A stretch of 64,000 bases of DNA from Berkiella sp963829835 (lineage in GTDB: Bacteria > Pseudomonadota > Gammaproteobacteria > Berkiellales > Berkiellaceae): positions 62,001 to 126,000 of the forward strand of contig CAWHKC010000002.1 in assembly GCA_963829835.1 (NCBI GenBank), given 5' to 3'. Shown here in pieces: positions 17,976-26,176 of the stretch. Under the pieces are notes generated by a model. The model saw only the letters and a list, made by a program, of their open reading frames with translations. It was not told the origin of the DNA and ran no database searches. Both the position numbers and the translations under genes were made by a program. Position 1 is the stretch's first letter, and each line of letters starts with the position of its first letter.

Positions 17976-18429
17976 TAAGAAATGTTTTAAGCATATAGCA
18001 CATCAAAAGATCAGGTCCATATGGATTTAATTCAAACAATGGTTTGAATCCGCATTTCTCATAAAATTGATAGGTCTTCAAATAATGCGGATCTTTTTGT
18101 TTGGGACTTAATGTTTCAACGGTGATTGATTGACACCCCCTTCCTAAGCAATATTTCTGGGCCGCTTCAACTAATTGATGACCTATATTTTTCCCATGAT
18201 ATTTTCTTTTAACTGCCATCCAATAAATATTAGCATTGTTTGGGAATGGGAACTCCAGGGTTATCATCCCCATAAATTCATTATCGCTCTTTGCCGCAAA
18301 AGAGGTACGTTCTAAACATCCCTTAGCATAGCGTTCATTTGCAGAGGCGATCCCAAACCATTCCGGCAATCCACTTGCAAGATCTCGACAAAGCTGTTCA
18401 GCCACTTTAGGTAAAATAATTTGAATCAT
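17965..18429 (-). CDS. GNAT acetyltransferase ending inside the repeat element
   Basis: This 154-residue GNAT protein has the motif A loop YHGKNIGHQLVEAAQKY following NIYWMAVKRK, and ends with FYEKCGFKPLFEL then a short tail. The substrate is unknown. The last codons (T-F-L-T-A-T-stop) read into the right edge of the inverted-repeat element, so insertion of the element probably replaced the original C-terminal end. ATG 18429 follows the stop of the upstream GNAT gene by 11 nt. Confidence 0.9.
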   Translation of the reverse strand: MIQIILPKVAEQLCRDLASGLPEWFGIASANERYAKGCLERTSFAAKSDNEFMGMITLEFPFPNNANIYWMAVKRKYHGKNIGHQLVEAAQKYCLGRGCQSITVETLSPKQKDPHYLKTYQFYEKCGFKPLFELNPYGPDLLMCYMLKTFLTAT

Positions 18430-18440
18430 TCATTAGCTCA

Positions 18441-18983
18441 TTAACTTTTAATATTCATTGAATTAAATCTAAAAATATCTTTTACCGAATCATTAAAATG
18501 GGGAATTTTTCTCGTATACTCAATGAACTTCCCATGCGTATAATCTTTCACCACCGATGTCCAAAAAAGATAGGCTCCTGTATTTTCTGGCATTACCATC
18601 ACTTCCCACACGCCTTTAAATTTATCGAAACATTGCGTCGCTATGTATTTGCCAACGCCATGAGATTTAAATTTCCGATGGATATAAAACTGCGCCATAT
18701 TGAAATCAATTTCTGGCTCGCTTCCTTTTTTATCAATGATGGCAAATCCTGCCAATTCATTGTCATAACGAATCAAAAAAGGAAAGGCTTCTTTATCTAA
18801 CCAATATTTTTTAAAATCGATGCATTCATAAAGGCCATTTTCTGGGAACTCCCAACCAGATTCTGTACCCATATATTCAGACATATCGTAAACATAAAAT
18901 CGGGCCATATTTTGAATGACGGGGTAATCTTCGATAAGAGCCGGAATCATTTTAAATTTATTCAAATCCAGAGAAACCATCAT
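18441..18983 (-). CDS. GNAT-like acetyltransferase
   Basis: This is a GNAT fold of ~180 residues with a weaker motif A, FKSHGVGKYIATQCF, preceded by MAQFYIHRK; Met/Phe-rich strands and GAYLFWTSVVKDYT follow. Length and order resemble predicted acetyltransferases annotated as YkkB-like, but I do not assign a substrate. ATG 18983 or the adjacent ATG 18980 is preferred because an AGGG lies just upstream; a longer frame from 19013 would overlap the previous gene by 25 nt. It is part of a tight minus-strand run of six genes. Confidence 0.82.
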   Translation of the reverse strand: MMVSLDLNKFKMIPALIEDYPVIQNMARFYVYDMSEYMGTESGWEFPENGLYECIDFKKYWLDKEAFPFLIRYDNELAGFAIIDKKGSEPEIDFNMAQFYIHRKFKSHGVGKYIATQCFDKFKGVWEVMVMPENTGAYLFWTSVVKDYTHGKFIEYTRKIPHFNDSVKDIFRFNSMNIKS

Positions 18984-18988
18984 AATCC

Positions 18989-19492
18989 CTATGCCAATTT
19001 TTTTGTGAACCACAAAACCAAATCATCATCGACTTTATAATCTTGATCCCATACAACCGTTTTATAGTGATAAGTAACCCCACGCCCATCTGGGATATAA
19101 CCTCTTTTTACATAAAGTTTTTGAGCGTCCCCATAGTCGGGTGTTAATCCCACCCCAATACCAACATATTTGGAAAAAGAACTCGCTTTATCTTCGGCAC
19201 TCTTTAGCAGAGCTGAGCCTAATCCCTTCTTACGAGCAGCTGGTAGAACATTGAGATCGATTATCTCTGGGATCTTTTCTTTTACAAAGGGCGAATATTC
19301 AGAGCTTAGTTTTAATGTCACATAACCCAAAAAATCATCTTGATTAAATGATACCCAGACAAATCTTTCCCCTTCAGTTTGTTCATTCAAATATTTTTCA
19401 AATAAAGATGCAGGTTTGTTCCATCCAATGGTTGTAAAGGCCGTCACCATTAAGGGGATATCTTGCTTTTTTAATGCTCTTATTTCAAACAT
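18989..19492 (-). CDS. GNAT acetyltransferase
   Basis: This protein of ~167 residues has the motif A loop RKKGLGSALLKSAEDKA after IIDLNVLPA. The later YVKRGYIPDGRGV is the typical Y-x-x-x-G-Y end, followed by a LVLWFTKKL tail seen in several acetyltransferases of Gram-positive and Legionella genomes. The substrate is unknown. Three in-frame starts exist (TTG 19507, ATG 19501, ATG 19492); 19492 is preferred because GGGA precedes it at suitable distance. It overlaps the upstream phosphotransferase gene by 13 nt, indicating coupling. Confidence 0.9.
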   Translation of the reverse strand: MFEIRALKKQDIPLMVTAFTTIGWNKPASLFEKYLNEQTEGERFVWVSFNQDDFLGYVTLKLSSEYSPFVKEKIPEIIDLNVLPAARKKGLGSALLKSAEDKASSFSKYVGIGVGLTPDYGDAQKLYVKRGYIPDGRGVTYHYKTVVWDQDYKVDDDLVLWFTKKLA

Positions 19493-20442
19493 ATTTCCCA
19501 TCCCCAATGGTTCAAGAAGCTTTGCATATCTTTATCATCTTGTTCTTTGGTAGCATTCCCTTTCAGAAAAATCTGATCTAAATAATAACGAATGTCTTCA
19601 AAAAATCTTTGACGTTGATAGAAAGCGCATAGTTCATGATTCAATTTAAAGGAAATATCAAGCTTGATATATTCTTTAATTAGAGGAGCGTCTTCATAAT
19701 GCCATAAATCACGTTCTCTTGGCGCAATTCTCAAGCCATCCCAATCTACCAACCATACATCAGAACTGGTTTGCAATACATTATAATGATGCGGATCACC
19801 ATGGGTAATGACTTGGGGAAAGGCAAACTTTGAATATTTTATTTGCCACTGTTTTAACTCGTTTAAATGGTTGAACAATTTTTCTTTGTTTAAAGTTAAC
19901 AACTCTATCATTGGTTTAAAAAAAACTTCATTTTTAGACCATCTTTGCTTGTTAATCCAATCAGCCAGGCCAAGGGCATATTGAATGTTAAAATCTTCTT
20001 TCTTAAAATGAGGAAACGCCTGGCAAGGAATATGGTGCAATTGGTAAAATATGTGGGCCAATTTATCTGCTGATAGCATGTTTGGTGTGTACGTTGGATG
20101 AAAACCTTCGATATGGTCAAACAGAGCCAATTGTAATTCATTGGTTTCAAAACAAAACTGATTGTTTTTATCTGGGATGCAATAAGATAAATTATCCATC
20201 CCAAATTCTTTCCGAAAGCGCTGCAAAGCAGCACCCACTTCATTAACGGACAATAATGCTGGATCAATTGTTTTCTTAGGATAAATCTTTAAAAATAATT
20301 TGTGGCCATCTTCTTGTTCCGCTATGAATCCAAAAAAGGAACCACTATCAATAAAGCTTAGCTTTTGAATGTTAATCGCATAAGCTTGCCAAACGATGTC
20401 GGTTAATTGTTTATCGGAGTATTTTAATTCGTCTCTATGCAT
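19480..20442 (-). CDS. APH-family phosphotransferase
   Basis: A 320-residue kinase of the aminoglycoside phosphotransferase fold, with an intact catalytic loop VITHGDPHHYNVL (Asp and Asn) and the metal-binding segment LVDWDGLRIAPRERDLW. The N-terminal lobe includes HKLFLKIYPKK with the probable ATP-binding Lys. The DWDG..APRERDLW block resembles the spectinomycin/APH(9)-like group, but overall similarity to the clear APH(9)-like protein at 26.2 kb looks low, so the substrate is left open. It lies between a P-loop kinase gene (8-nt gap) and a GNAT gene (13-nt overlap), probably one operon. Confidence 0.88.
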   Translation of the reverse strand: MHRDELKYSDKQLTDIVWQAYAINIQKLSFIDSGSFFGFIAEQEDGHKLFLKIYPKKTIDPALLSVNEVGAALQRFRKEFGMDNLSYCIPDKNNQFCFETNELQLALFDHIEGFHPTYTPNMLSADKLAHIFYQLHHIPCQAFPHFKKEDFNIQYALGLADWINKQRWSKNEVFFKPMIELLTLNKEKLFNHLNELKQWQIKYSKFAFPQVITHGDPHHYNVLQTSSDVWLVDWDGLRIAPRERDLWHYEDAPLIKEYIKLDISFKLNHELCAFYQRQRFFEDIRYYLDQIFLKGNATKEQDDKDMQSFLNHWGWEICLK

Positions 20443-20449
20443 TGAGGTC

Positions 20450-21019
20450 TCAGTTCAAACTCTGTAATTTTGCTAAAATTAAATCTGCTGCATTAGAAGC
20501 ACTTATATTTGTCACGTCTAATGTAAAAGTATTTGGATGATTGGGCGTAAATACTTTAGATGTTCGGGATTGCTTTAAAGAAGCCTCTCTATCGACCATC
20601 TTAAAATTTGCTTTCCTTTCTTGCGAATCAACTCTGTTACCCAACTCCTCTGCTTCACAAATTAATCTAACGGGAAGAAATTCACTGCCTCTTTTCAGAG
20701 CAATCTCTTCAATCCTATGATAGATATTTATGTCTATTTCATTTCCTTCAACTAGCTCATTTGTGAAGATAAAATTAAAGTCAGAGGGTGAAATAGTCTC
20801 TATTGTATCAAACACCACATTTCTAACAACACCTATTTTATCCCATACTGTGCGTGGAAGAGGCGTTTTGCCATCAGCTTGTATTACACTCAAAACCGTA
20901 TTATTGATTAAATGATTAGAAACAATCCTAAAATCGGCTTTAAGAGCTATTTCCTTTGCGATCGTTAACTTCCCCGTACCCGCAAAGCCGATTAAGTAGA
21001 TAATTGCGTTTTTAATCAT
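20450..21019 (-). CDS. P-loop kinase / AAA-type ATP-binding protein
   Basis: A 189-residue protein starting with a Walker A motif, GFAGTGKLT (residues ~11-19), in which Leu replaces the usual Ser/Thr directly after Lys and a Thr follows. This variant is known in small bacterial P-loop kinases of the shikimate/adenylate-kinase-like superfamily. A later NRVDSQERKANFK stretch is probably the mobile lid with Arg residues. The substrate is unknown and may be a small molecule, matching the neighbouring APH and GNAT genes. ATG 21019 is 24 nt from the repeat element at 21043. Confidence 0.8.
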   Translation of the reverse strand: MIKNAIIYLIGFAGTGKLTIAKEIALKADFRIVSNHLINNTVLSVIQADGKTPLPRTVWDKIGVVRNVVFDTIETISPSDFNFIFTNELVEGNEIDINIYHRIEEIALKRGSEFLPVRLICEAEELGNRVDSQERKANFKMVDREASLKQSRTSKVFTPNHPNTFTLDVTNISASNAADLILAKLQSLN

Positions 21020-21042
21020 ATCACCCTCAGTTTAATCTCTTC

Positions 21043-21182
21043 AGCAGCAACGCTGCGTAGGATATTAGCCCCTCGTGGAGACCTCGACTCTCCAAGCTGC
21101 GGTAGCAGCGCAGGAATGTTGCATTTTTTTTTCTAAGCCGCGCTACAGGCACGAGCTAATGCCCTAGGCCACGCTATGGGCT
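21043..21182. repeat. Inverted-repeat element, copy 2 (degenerate)
   Basis: The left end GCGTAGGATATTAGCCCC (21055-21072) is identical to that of copy 1 at 17758. The right end (CACGAGCTAATGCCCTAGGC, 21149-21168) is a diverged inverted match. The long palindromic core is missing or decayed, leaving AAGCTGCGG..GCAGCGCAGG-type short arms and a T-run. It fills the whole gap between the P-loop kinase gene and the GNAT gene at 21183, whose stop abuts its right edge. Confidence 0.75.
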
Positions 21183-21665
21183 TTAAAGAAAAAATTCTAA
21201 ATCTATCTCATCTCTTAGCGGTATACCATACTCACCAACTTCGGGAATGGCAGGTTTCATCTTCCGAGCAGCTGCTACTGTATTTAAATGGATTCCACAA
21301 ATGGTAAAACCTCTTCTTTGATAAAATCGCAAAGCATCAAGATTATCATTGTTTGTCATCAAATGGAGTCTAGTGCATTGTTTTTTTCTGGCTTTATCTT
21401 TAACACAATCTAACAACTGAGTGCCTATTCCCTGAAATTTATCAAACACTTCAAAAACAATGATTTCACAATCCGAACCTTGCAACTCATAGAATATGAA
21501 ACCAATAAGCTTTTCACCATCTTGGGCAATAAAACCATTTAATTTGCTAGGGAAATAATTTTTCCCTCTAATGACAAGGGGCTCACCGCCCCAATATTCT
21601 TTCATCGTTTTAGCAATGAAAGCCGAATCTTCTGGCTTTGTTTCTCTGATTTTAATGTTGTTCAT
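21183..21665 (-). CDS. GNAT acetyltransferase, last gene of the thrS2 operon
   Basis: This ~160-residue GNAT protein has motif A FQGIGTQLLDCVKDKA after CEIIVFEVFDK, and the end RFYQRRGFTICGIH. The C-terminal PEVGEYGIPLRDEIDLEF extension is seen in a group of predicted acetyltransferases. The substrate is unknown. ATG 21665 is preferred over GTG 21680 because the domain begins directly after it. It lies 54 nt downstream of the cupin gene on the same strand, so it may share the attenuator-controlled transcript of thrS2-ltaE-cupin. Its stop is at the edge of repeat copy 2. Confidence 0.9.
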   Translation of the reverse strand: MNNIKIRETKPEDSAFIAKTMKEYWGGEPLVIRGKNYFPSKLNGFIAQDGEKLIGFIFYELQGSDCEIIVFEVFDKFQGIGTQLLDCVKDKARKKQCTRLHLMTNNDNLDALRFYQRRGFTICGIHLNTVAAARKMKPAIPEVGEYGIPLRDEIDLEFFL

Positions 21666-21719
21666 TTTAATTAAATCCACATTAGTGACTAAGCAGACTT
21701 ACAAAATATGTTATGAAAA

Positions 21720-22079
21720 TCAAATCCAGGGCTGATTTTCAACGAGTAAGTCACTTGCGATTCCACCGGTTTGTTCCGTGGTTTTTGGCTCAAATAACAT
21801 AATATGAGCTTCTTCATCAGCAATCGGTTTATGTTCAACACCCTTTGGAATGACACAAAATTCACCTTGATTTAAAGTGATTGTACCATCTCTTAATTCG
21901 ATTCTTAAGGCTCCTTTAACAACCAAGAATAGTTCATCTTCGTTTTCATGACTATGCCAAGTAAATTCGCCTTTAAATTTAGCCAGCTTAACATATTGAC
22001 CATTCAATTCACCTACAATTTTAGGGGACCAGTATTCGTTAAATAAACTAAATTTTTCTGATAAATTTATCTTATTCAT
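21720..22079 (-). CDS. Small cupin-domain protein
   Basis: A 119-residue single cupin barrel. Motif 1 is TWHSHENEDELFLVVKG, with the His-His-Glu metal ligands, and motif 2 is GEFCVIPKGVEHKP, with the last His. All four metal ligands are present. Related stand-alone cupins (mannose-6-phosphate isomerase-like) have mostly unknown roles. An AGAGG site precedes ATG 22079. It is 22 nt downstream of the threonine aldolase gene and therefore probably in the threonine-responsive operon. Confidence 0.9.
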   Translation of the reverse strand: MNKINLSEKFSLFNEYWSPKIVGELNGQYVKLAKFKGEFTWHSHENEDELFLVVKGALRIELRDGTITLNQGEFCVIPKGVEHKPIADEEAHIMLFEPKTTEQTGGIASDLLVENQPWI

Positions 22080-22101
22080 TTTAACCTCTCAAAAAAGTTG
22101 A

Positions 22102-23121
22102 TTACGCTTCTTTCATATAATTTCTGACTTCATTTACAAAAGTATGAATATCCTGACGCTGAATATCCAAGTGCGTTACGAGTCTGATCCTGTTACCTTT
22201 AGCAATCAGTATCCCTTTATTTTTTAGAAAAGGTAAAAAAGACTGCGTATGTTTATCAGGTATATTAATGTACAAAATATTAGTTTGAATATCCTGCATT
22301 TCAACGTAGACTCCCTCAATCTCACTTAGCAAAGTTGCCAATAAATGTGCATTTTCATGATCTTCATGCAATCTTTGAACGTTATTCTTTAGAGCGTAGA
22401 TACCCGCTGCCGCAATAACTCCAGCTTGGCGCATTCCGCCACCTAGCATCTTTCGCCAGTGTCTGGCTTCTTTAATCTTATCCTTTGATGCACATAATAC
22501 CGATCCTATCGGTGCCCCTAAACCTTTTGATAAACAAATAGATACTGAATCAAAATGTTGGCTAATTTCTTTTATGTCGACTCCAAGCTTAACACTTGCA
22601 TTAAAAACCCGTGCTCCATCTAAATGATGCAATAAATGATGTTGTTCACAAAATGCCCGAGCTTTGGCTAAATAAGATAAAGGTAGAACCTTGCCTGTTT
22701 GTGTATTTTCCAAACACAATAATTTTGTTCTGGCGTGATGATCATCAATAGGTTTAACATAATTCACTAATTTATCCAGATCCAACGATCCATCTTTTTC
22801 AAAATGAACAGGCTGTGGTTGAATACTACCCAAAACAGCAGCACCACCACCTTCCCATTTATAAGTATGTGCTTCTTGTCCAACAATATACTCATCACCT
22901 CGTTGACAGTGAATCATGATCCCAATCAAATTCGATTGCGTTCCTGAAGGAACAAACAACGCTGCTTCTTTACCAAGCATTCCAGCTGCCATTTCTTCAA
23001 GTTGATTGACCGTAGGATCATCTCCAAAAACATCATCTCCCAATGGCGCATCCCACATGGCTTGTTTCATGCCAGCAGAAGGTTTTGTAACGGTATCGCT
23101 TCTTAAATCAATGATTTTCAT
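22102..23121 (-). CDS. ltaE: Low-specificity L-threonine aldolase
   Basis: This 339-residue PLP enzyme of the threonine aldolase/beta-eliminating lyase family cleaves L-threonine (and allo-threonine) to glycine and acetaldehyde. The N-terminus RSDTVTKPSAGM and GDDVFGDDPTVNQLE are diagnostic. PSGTQSNLIG binds the cofactor phosphate, HLDGARVFNA supplies the PLP-contacting Asp and Arg, and the Schiff-base Lys is in CLSKGLGAPIGS. The RKMLGGGMRQAG segment is also conserved. It starts 10 nt after thrS2 ends, with AGGTGA upstream. Pairing a threonine-degrading enzyme with a starvation-controlled ThrRS is unexpected; it may act in reverse or in glycine supply. Confidence 0.93.
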   Translation of the reverse strand: MKIIDLRSDTVTKPSAGMKQAMWDAPLGDDVFGDDPTVNQLEEMAAGMLGKEAALFVPSGTQSNLIGIMIHCQRGDEYIVGQEAHTYKWEGGGAAVLGSIQPQPVHFEKDGSLDLDKLVNYVKPIDDHHARTKLLCLENTQTGKVLPLSYLAKARAFCEQHHLLHHLDGARVFNASVKLGVDIKEISQHFDSVSICLSKGLGAPIGSVLCASKDKIKEARHWRKMLGGGMRQAGVIAAAGIYALKNNVQRLHEDHENAHLLATLLSEIEGVYVEMQDIQTNILYINIPDKHTQSFLPFLKNKGILIAKGNRIRLVTHLDIQRQDIHTFVNEVRNYMKEA

Positions 23122-23131
23122 ATATCACCTA

Positions 23132-24970
23132 TTATATTGTTAACTCAAGCGAACGAGATTTAATCTCATTAACACACTTTTCGATAAATTCGCTCAGAGG
23201 TAAATTATTTACTTTAATGCCATCTCGCCGGCGAATAGATATCTCTTTGTTCTCCATTTCTTTATCGCCGATGAGAATCATATAAGGGATCTTCGATTGT
23301 TGAGCCTTCAATATTTTCTTTTGCATACGCTCATCTGTCCAATCCACATCAACACGTAAAGATCCCGTAGCCGTTGCCGCAGGGGAATCGCTAAGAATCG
23401 CTTGGATGGATTTAGCATAGTCAAAATGCTTGTCCGATATCGGAATAATTCTAATTTGAACAGGAGCAAGCCATGTTGGAAAGTTGCCCATATAGTGTTC
23501 AAGTAAAAAAGCAACAAAGCGTTCATGTGAGCCCAAGGGCGCACGATGAATCACATATACAGGATGATGCAAACCATCTTCACCTATATAAGATAAATTA
23601 AACCGCTCGCTCGTTAAAATATCGAGTTGATTAGTGGAAATAGCGTATTCCTGCCCAATTGCACTTTCTATCATAAAATCAATCTTAGGGCCATAAAAGG
23701 CAGCCTCGCCCTTTTCTTCAATGAAAGGAAGATTAGATTCTTGCATTGCCGCTCTAATGATGTTTATAGCTTCTTCCCATTTTTCAGGGGAGCCAACGTA
23801 TTTTTCACTTTTTTCTAAATCAGGAAGCGATAGTCTCATATAGAATTTATCAATGCCGAGGATTTTATAATAACGTTCATGCAAGAGTAGTGCTTTTAGA
23901 AACTCTTCTTTACCTTGATCGTATCGACAATAGATATGCGCATCGTTTTGACAAAAACCTCTCGTACGCATCAAACCCGAAAGTGCCCCACTTGCTTCAT
24001 AGCGATAGACATGACCATATTCACTGATCCGAAGCGGTAATTCTCGATAAGAGTGTGGTTGGGATAAATATATCTCATGATGATGAGGGCAATTCATCGG
24101 CCGCAGGTAATATTTTTCCCCTTCAATATCAATCGGTGCATACATATCCTCTTTGTAATAAAGCAAATGACCAGATCGTTGATATAATGATTCCTTAGCG
24201 ATCACAGGCGTTGAAACGGGATAATATCCATCTTTATTTTCTTCGCTACGCACCAACTGTTCCAATTCTTGGCGAATGATTGCCCCATTTGGCAACCATA
24301 AAGGCAAGCCTTGCCCAATCTCGTCGCTCATGGCAAAAATATTTAATTGTTTACCTAAGCGTCGATGATCTCTTTTTTTGGCTTCTTCAATTTGCCACAG
24401 TCTTTCATCAAGTTTTTCTTTATTTTCAAAGCACAATCCATAGATCCGCTGCAATTGAGGACGTGCAGCATCACCACGCCAAAAAGCACCTGCAATAGAA
24501 TTCAACTTAAATTCTTTGATGTCTTGAGTACTTTCTACATGCGGACCTTTACAGAGATCAATAAATTCACCCAAACGATACAATGAAACGTGTGTTACCC
24601 CGGCGGGGCTTTGAAAATCCTCATTCACCTCACTAGCAACAGCGGTACTGCCTTTATCACGCAGTAGCTCTAATAACTCAACTTTATAAATTTGACCATT
24701 TGCCTTCATATACTCAATGGCTTGTTGGATAGGCCATTCCATCCGTTCAAAATGAAGTGGTTTTGCTTTTAACTCCTGCATTTTTAATTCGATGCGAGAT
24801 AAATCCGCTTCACCAATGGGACTAGAGAACTCTACGTCATAATAAAAACCAGCTTTTATAATAGGACCCACGCCAAAGCGAGCGTCTTGCCACAAATCAT
24901 GTATTGCAGCTGCAAGCAGATGTGCACAAGAATGGCGCATTATTTCAAGTGGTAAATTGGGTTGATTCAT
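23132..24970 (-). CDS. thrS2: Second threonyl-tRNA synthetase, lacking the TGS domain
   Basis: At 612 residues this is a class II ThrRS starting directly at the editing domain (IMRHSCAHLLAAAI, HxxxH) with no N-terminal TGS domain; the housekeeping ThrRS at 41.5 kb keeps TGS. The catalytic core shows the zinc-binding Cys in RPMNCPHHHEIY, the motif 2 loop with MRTRGFCQNDAHIY, motif 3 APLGSHERF, and a C-terminal anticodon-binding domain (FPTWLAPVQIRIIPI, KIPYMILIGDKEMEN). It is well diverged from the other copy, suggesting acquisition rather than recent duplication. AAGGAG lies 6 nt before ATG 24970. A Thr-rich leader and alternative hairpins precede it. Confidence 0.95.
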   Translation of the reverse strand: MNQPNLPLEIMRHSCAHLLAAAIHDLWQDARFGVGPIIKAGFYYDVEFSSPIGEADLSRIELKMQELKAKPLHFERMEWPIQQAIEYMKANGQIYKVELLELLRDKGSTAVASEVNEDFQSPAGVTHVSLYRLGEFIDLCKGPHVESTQDIKEFKLNSIAGAFWRGDAARPQLQRIYGLCFENKEKLDERLWQIEEAKKRDHRRLGKQLNIFAMSDEIGQGLPLWLPNGAIIRQELEQLVRSEENKDGYYPVSTPVIAKESLYQRSGHLLYYKEDMYAPIDIEGEKYYLRPMNCPHHHEIYLSQPHSYRELPLRISEYGHVYRYEASGALSGLMRTRGFCQNDAHIYCRYDQGKEEFLKALLLHERYYKILGIDKFYMRLSLPDLEKSEKYVGSPEKWEEAINIIRAAMQESNLPFIEEKGEAAFYGPKIDFMIESAIGQEYAISTNQLDILTSERFNLSYIGEDGLHHPVYVIHRAPLGSHERFVAFLLEHYMGNFPTWLAPVQIRIIPISDKHFDYAKSIQAILSDSPAATATGSLRVDVDWTDERMQKKILKAQQSKIPYMILIGDKEMENKEISIRRRDGIKVNNLPLSEFIEKCVNEIKSRSLELTI

Positions 24971-25003
24971 GATAACTCCTTGGGCCAAAAACTTAAAATC
25001 TTT

Positions 25004-25086
25004 GCTGCCTTTGGAGTTTTGATTAGTTTACAGTAACACCAGAAGGCAGCCGCTATGGCTACCTTCCGCGCAAAGCCTAGGTAGCC
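25004..25086 (-). promoter_or_regulatory. Threonine attenuator upstream of thrS2 (segments 1-4)
   Basis: Reading the minus strand, segment 1 (25086-25080, GGCTACC, the end of the leader peptide) pairs with segment 2 (25065-25057, AAGGTAGCC). Segment 2 pairs over 9 bp with segment 3 (25051-25043, GGCTGCCTT) around a 5-nt loop. Segment 3 pairs with segment 4 (25011-25004, AAGGCAGC), extended by a second 6-of-7 helix inside. A T-rich stretch follows (24999 downward, TTTTAAGTTTTT). This is the 1:2, 2:3, 3:4 logic of ribosome-mediated attenuation: stalling at Thr codons frees 2 to pair with 3 and prevents the 3:4 hairpin. The offset of the T-run leaves open whether 3:4 terminates transcription or blocks translation. 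Confidence 0.8.
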
Positions 25087-25115
25087 GCGGTGGTAGTGGT
25101 TGTAGTCACAGACAT
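25077..25115 (-). CDS. Thr-rich leader peptide of the thrS2 operon (12 aa)
   Basis: The 12-codon frame encodes MSVTTTTTTAAT: six consecutive Thr codons (ACT ACA ACC ACT ACC ACC) and a seventh just before the TAG stop. AGGA is placed 7 nt upstream of the ATG. Its last codons are segment 1 of the attenuator. The composition is like the E. coli thr operon leader peptide. Its expected role is to stall ribosomes when charged tRNA-Thr is low, raising expression of thrS2 and the genes behind it. It is too short for routine gene prediction. Confidence 0.85.
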   Translation of the reverse strand: MSVTTTTTTAAT

Positions 25116-25167
25116 GAAAAAGTCCTGCAGGATACGCAGACTTTGGGGTTGTCTTACAATGATGTGT

Positions 25168-25196
25168 TCTTTATTCATAGTTTTTAGTGTAAACAA
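25168..25196 (-). promoter_or_regulatory. Promoter candidate of the thrS2 operon
   Basis: On the minus strand TTGTTT (25196-25191) and TAAAGA (25173-25168) are separated by exactly 17 nt. Initiation near 25161 would give a ~46-nt leader before the Thr-rich peptide. Both hexamers are imperfect. Confidence 0.35.
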
Positions 25197-25267
25197 AGCT
25201 TTTGCTGAAGTAAATAGAAGATAGTTTACAAACTGACCAAAGGGAGAGCTCCCTCTGGTCTTATTTA

Positions 25268-26083
25268 TTATGTGGGTTTTGGCGCTATTTTCTTTTTCTG
25301 GCCGCCAACTTCTTTAATTTGCGCCATCAGTTGATCACGAGTGAAAGTTGTGACTGTAGGTGTGGCTAATGAAATAACTGGCGTGGTCGGTAATGGCTCA
25401 TCCTTAGCTACATGCAATTCAAATGCTGGCCCTTTAGATTTACGCTTTTTAGCTTGCTCTGCTGCTGCAGCTATTGCACGGTTGAGTCTGACTTTTTCTT
25501 TAGTAGCTACATTTTTAGATGACAGTAAAGGTTCGCCTTCAGCACGTTTTTCTTGAATTTCTAATCCCATTTCACGAATTTTATCGCCATAGAAAATATC
25601 TGAAACGCCGGCTTGCTTCATGTAAGCTGCTAATTGATCACGCGCACGTTTAATCTTATCAATTTCTTCGATTTTCTGTTCTGGCGTTAATTTATCCATT
25701 TTCTTATTAAGTGCAGCAACATCAGCTTCAAGTCCTAAAAGAAGTTTGTTGATTGTTTGCAAAACCAGGTCATGTTTTTCATTGATTTCTTGTTGTCCTT
25801 CCGTTCTCTGATATAGATTCCAAGCAATATAGGCACTCGCAACAGCTAAGGTACCATAGACTGCATTTAAGGGTGTTAATGATTCAGCAATAGGTGTGAC
25901 ATAAGGGCCGACCGTGCTAACTGTTGTCTGGCACATATTGTATAAACTGCTAGGGAAGTAATCACAAACTGAAGGGCAATAACCAATATATTGTTGCACA
26001 AAAGGATAAGAACACGCAGTTTCTCTCCAGAAAGAAGCACCATAAGAAGCAGCCCCATTAATAGCACCTTGTAGCATAATCAT
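25268..26083 (-). CDS. Membrane-anchored coiled-coil hypothetical protein
   Basis: I do not recognise this 271-residue protein. The first ~60 residues are Cys-, Tyr- and Ser-rich and weakly hydrophobic. A membrane segment follows (around 75-92, NAVYGTLAVASAYIAWNLY), then a long charged coiled-coil region (95-165) and a Lys/Ala-rich segment, ending in a Thr/Pro-rich tail with a basic end. The layout parallels the protein at 14015-14647. It may be a secreted or host-membrane-associated factor, but this is only inferred from architecture. The start is ATG 26083 or ATG 26077; a GGGG lies just upstream. It is separate from the thrS2 operon promoter region. Confidence 0.65.
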   Translation of the reverse strand: MIMLQGAINGAASYGASFWRETACSYPFVQQYIGYCPSVCDYFPSSLYNMCQTTVSTVGPYVTPIAESLTPLNAVYGTLAVASAYIAWNLYQRTEGQQEINEKHDLVLQTINKLLLGLEADVAALNKKMDKLTPEQKIEEIDKIKRARDQLAAYMKQAGVSDIFYGDKIREMGLEIQEKRAEGEPLLSSKNVATKEKVRLNRAIAAAAEQAKKRKSKGPAFELHVAKDEPLPTTPVISLATPTVTTFTRDQLMAQIKEVGGQKKKIAPKPT

Positions 26084-26176
26084 TATCCCCGAATATTACA
26101 AAATTTAGTTATTATACTAAGTTATTGCATTGAGGTGATACACCATTTATCGGCTTATTGGCATATTCTATAGAAA

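Noticed and set aside
17681..17998. Frames of 105 and 77 residues on both strands of the inverted-repeat element
   Set aside because: They arise from the palindrome itself; no ribosome sites or protein-like composition.
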